Shown here: piece after piece, positions 62,225 to 64,000 of the stretch | Numbering within the stretch: position 1 is the first letter of the stretch | How the letters are laid out: each line of letters starts with the position of its first letter | DNA from: a marine actinobacterium PHSC20C1 | GTDB taxonomy: Bacteria > Actinomycetota > Actinomycetes > Actinomycetales > Microbacteriaceae | Direction: 5' to 3' | Assembly: GCA_000153145.1 (NCBI GenBank) | Contig: CH672415.1 | Coordinates: 2,469,207 to 2,533,206 of the forward strand | Length of the DNA stretch: 64,000 nucleotides | The notes under the pieces: generated by a model | Seen by the model: only the letters and a program-made list of their open reading frames with translations | What the model was told of the DNA's origin: nothing | The model's database searches: none | Translations under genes and position numbers: made by a program

Positions 62225-63994
62225 ATGAAGAACAAGCGCGTCGCAGCTGCCATAGCTGTCCTCGCGGCTGGAGCACTCGCCCTAACCGGGTGTACTCCGC
62301 CGTATGAGTCCGAAGTTATTCCCGACACCGAGATCACGGTGGCGTGGAATGACCTGATTGACAACTTCAATCAAAACAGCGCAGCTGGTAACAACACTGC
62401 TAACGCGGTCGTGCTGTACATGATGAACTCCTCGTTCCTGTACTACAACGACAAGCCTGAACTTGTGCGCAACACCGACTTCGGATCGTTTGAAAAGACG
62501 AGTGACGACCCGCTGACAGTCAAGTACACGCTGAATGACAACGTCACGTGGTCAGATGGAACGCCCATCGATTCCGCCGACCTGCTGCTGGCATGGACGA
62601 CGATCTTTGCCGGTGTTGAAGATTCCGAGGGTGAACCGCTGTTCACTCACGCAAATCCCCGCGGCGACCTTGCGTCGACCATGCCGGAGATTGACGACAA
62701 GAGCATCACCATCGTCTACGACAAGGCCTACGTTGACTGGGAGATCCAGTTTGACCTCGGTGTCGCGGCTCACGGTGTCGTCTCGCTTGCCTACCCGGAG
62801 ATCACTGATCCCGAGGAAGCCAAGTCGATGTTCGTCGAGGCAGTGCAGAACGACGACGTTGAATGGCTCACCCCGGTAGCTAAGGCGTGGAACGACGCCT
62901 ACCAAGCACCGAGCACGCCAGACAACGATCTCGTTGCTCTCTCGAGTGGCGCCTACGTTCTCGACGAGCTCGTTGAAAACGAGTACGTTGCGCTCAAGGC
63001 CAACCCGCTCTACACCTGGGGCCCTTCGCCCAAGTACGAGCGCATCATCGTTCGCCAGATCGAGGACTCGACCGCTCAGGTTCAGGCCATCGAGAACGGT
63101 GACGTTCAGATCGCAGCCGGCCAGCCGACCCCTGACGTGCTTGAGCTCGTCAAGGGACTCAGCAACGCTGACTACGTCACCTCAGATGAGGCAACCTACG
63201 AGCACGTTGACCTCACGTTCAACAACGGTGGCCCCTTCGACCCCGCAACATACGGTGGAGACGAAGACAAGGCAAAGTCTGTCCGTCAGGCATTCCTGAA
63301 GGTCATTCCTCGTGCGGAAATCCTCGAGAAGCTGATCAGCCCGCTCAACCCTGAGGCTGGACTCCGCGACTCTGTTCTGCAGATCCCCGGCGCTCCCGGC
63401 TATGACGAAATCGCGTCGACCAACGGTTCGGCAGACTACGCCGAGGTTGACATCGAAGGTGCTAAGAAGCTGCTCGCTGACGCCGGAGTAACAACTCCGG
63501 TCGAGGTCAAGTTCTGGTACCCCGAGGGCAACGTACGTCGTGCCACCGAGTTCGAATTCATCCAGCAGTCGGCAGCACTCGCCGGCTTCACGGTTGTTGA
63601 CGACTCCGAACCCACCTGGGCATTCACCGACAAGGAAGCACTGCCGATCAACCCGCACGACGCGGTTATTTTCGCATGGCAGTCGACGAGCCTCGCGCTC
63701 ACTGGTTCCGACCAGTACCTTGGATCGGGTCAGCCAAGCAACTTCGGTGGTTACTCCAACACCAAGGTTGACGGTCTCCTGAAGGACCTCGAAACCGAAC
63801 TGGACCCTGCGGTTCAGAACGAAATTCAAGTCGAGGTGGAGAAAGAAGTATGGGGCGACGGCTACGGCGTCACCATCTTCCAGTTCCCCGGAATCACCGT
63901 CTGGAACAACTCAGTAACAAACGTCAGCCCGAGTCCGCTGTCGCCGACCTACTTCTGGAACTTCTGGGAGTGGGCACCGGTCGACTCCGAGTAA
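62225..63994 (+). CDS. peptide/oligopeptide-type ABC solute-binding lipoprotein
   Basis: The start is ATG 62225 with GGAGGAAAG just upstream; the frame is open further back without coding signs. The 589-residue precursor has a signal peptide ending in the lipobox LALTGC (Cys23). The mature part follows the SBP_bac_5 family: the N-terminal lobe has DNVTWSDGTPIDSADLLLAW (residues about 102-121). A central segment holds the substrate contacts, and the C-terminal lobe has NNSVTNVSPSPLSPTYFWNFWEW. Such proteins bind peptides, nickel complexes or sugars. The gene ends six bases before the window edge, so partner permeases may follow. Confidence 0.92.
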   Translation: MKNKRVAAAIAVLAAGALALTGCTPPYESEVIPDTEITVAWNDLIDNFNQNSAAGNNTANAVVLYMMNSSFLYYNDKPELVRNTDFGSFEKTSDDPLTVKYTLNDNVTWSDGTPIDSADLLLAWTTIFAGVEDSEGEPLFTHANPRGDLASTMPEIDDKSITIVYDKAYVDWEIQFDLGVAAHGVVSLAYPEITDPEEAKSMFVEAVQNDDVEWLTPVAKAWNDAYQAPSTPDNDLVALSSGAYVLDELVENEYVALKANPLYTWGPSPKYERIIVRQIEDSTAQVQAIENGDVQIAAGQPTPDVLELVKGLSNADYVTSDEATYEHVDLTFNNGGPFDPATYGGDEDKAKSVRQAFLKVIPRAEILEKLISPLNPEAGLRDSVLQIPGAPGYDEIASTNGSADYAEVDIEGAKKLLADAGVTTPVEVKFWYPEGNVRRATEFEFIQQSAALAGFTVVDDSEPTWAFTDKEALPINPHDAVIFAWQSTSLALTGSDQYLGSGQPSNFGGYSNTKVDGLLKDLETELDPAVQNEIQVEVEKEVWGDGYGVTIFQFPGITVWNNSVTNVSPSPLSPTYFWNFWEWAPVDSE

Positions 63995-64000
63995 CTCGGT

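Overview
The window is chromosomal DNA from an actinobacterium, most likely a member of the Microbacteriaceae (inference). The reasons are moderately high G+C, dense operons joined by TAATG or ATGA overlaps, frequent GTG starts, a mannose-based glycosyltransferase beside GDP-mannose synthesis, an LpdA-type flavoprotein, HrpA, and a block of genes (sdhCDAB, cdd, deoA, add, phosphosugar mutase, purine nucleoside phosphorylase, lpdA, glpD) that, as I recall it, also cluster in Mycobacterium tuberculosis (about Rv3302c-Rv3319). I see no rRNA, tRNA, CRISPR array, insertion sequence or prophage.

Layout. 1-5.9 kb: a HAD phosphatase cut by the window edge, a GNAT acetyltransferase, trpS, xth, a BrkB/YihY membrane protein and ptsI. 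6-8.2 kb: a region of palindromes, then an ECF-type sigma factor fused to a zinc-finger anti-sigma-like domain, membrane segments and an Ig-like exterior domain. 8.2-11.7 kb: sdhCDAB. 11.8-14.2 kb: a GT4 mannosyltransferase divergent from manC. 14.3-21.4 kb: a BMP-type nucleoside ABC importer in one operon with cdd and deoA. 21.4-30.1 kb: an MFS exporter and further nucleoside salvage: nucleoside hydrolase, a degenerate adenosylhomocysteinase-like protein, an IclR regulator, adenosine deaminase, a permease-less PTS EIIA/EIIB pair, phosphosugar mutase and purine nucleoside phosphorylase. 30.2-38.3 kb: lpdA, a SorC-type regulator divergent from glpD-glpK, and an alpha/beta hydrolase fused to a multi-pass membrane domain. 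38.4-46.7 kb: assorted oxidoreductases, hydrolases, a DUF4349 lipoprotein, an M50-like protease and an MFS protein. 46.7-50.9 kb: a class I ribonucleotide reductase operon. 51-54.5 kb: a polar amino-acid ABC importer. 54.5-61.9 kb (minus strand): SDR, thiolase, CitE-like lyase, hrpA and a monooxygenase-like membrane protein. 62.2-64 kb: a peptide-type ABC solute-binding lipoprotein.

How it fits together. Nucleosides enter through the BMP importer. Cytidine and adenosine are deaminated (cdd, add). Ribose is released by phosphorolysis (deoA, purine nucleoside phosphorylase) or hydrolysis, and the PGM2-like mutase can feed pentose phosphate into central carbon metabolism. Glycerol from lipids enters through glpK/glpD. 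Electrons from succinate, glycerol-3-phosphate and probably LpdA feed the quinone pool.

The most unusual locus is the ribonucleotide reductase operon. The large subunit ends without its redox-active CxxC tail. A 26-codon ORF ending CDSCQ sits exactly between nrdA and nrdB, joined by TAATG overlaps on both sides. NrdB has Phe where the radical Tyr should be (class Ic-like). The promoter carries three DnaA-box-like sites and two NrdR boxes 32 bp apart. A second regulatory highlight is a perfect 10-bp inverted repeat between iunH and the SAHH-like gene, flanked by two -10 boxes that predict leaderless transcripts. At least nine genes in the window show the same TANNNT-N6/7-ATG arrangement.
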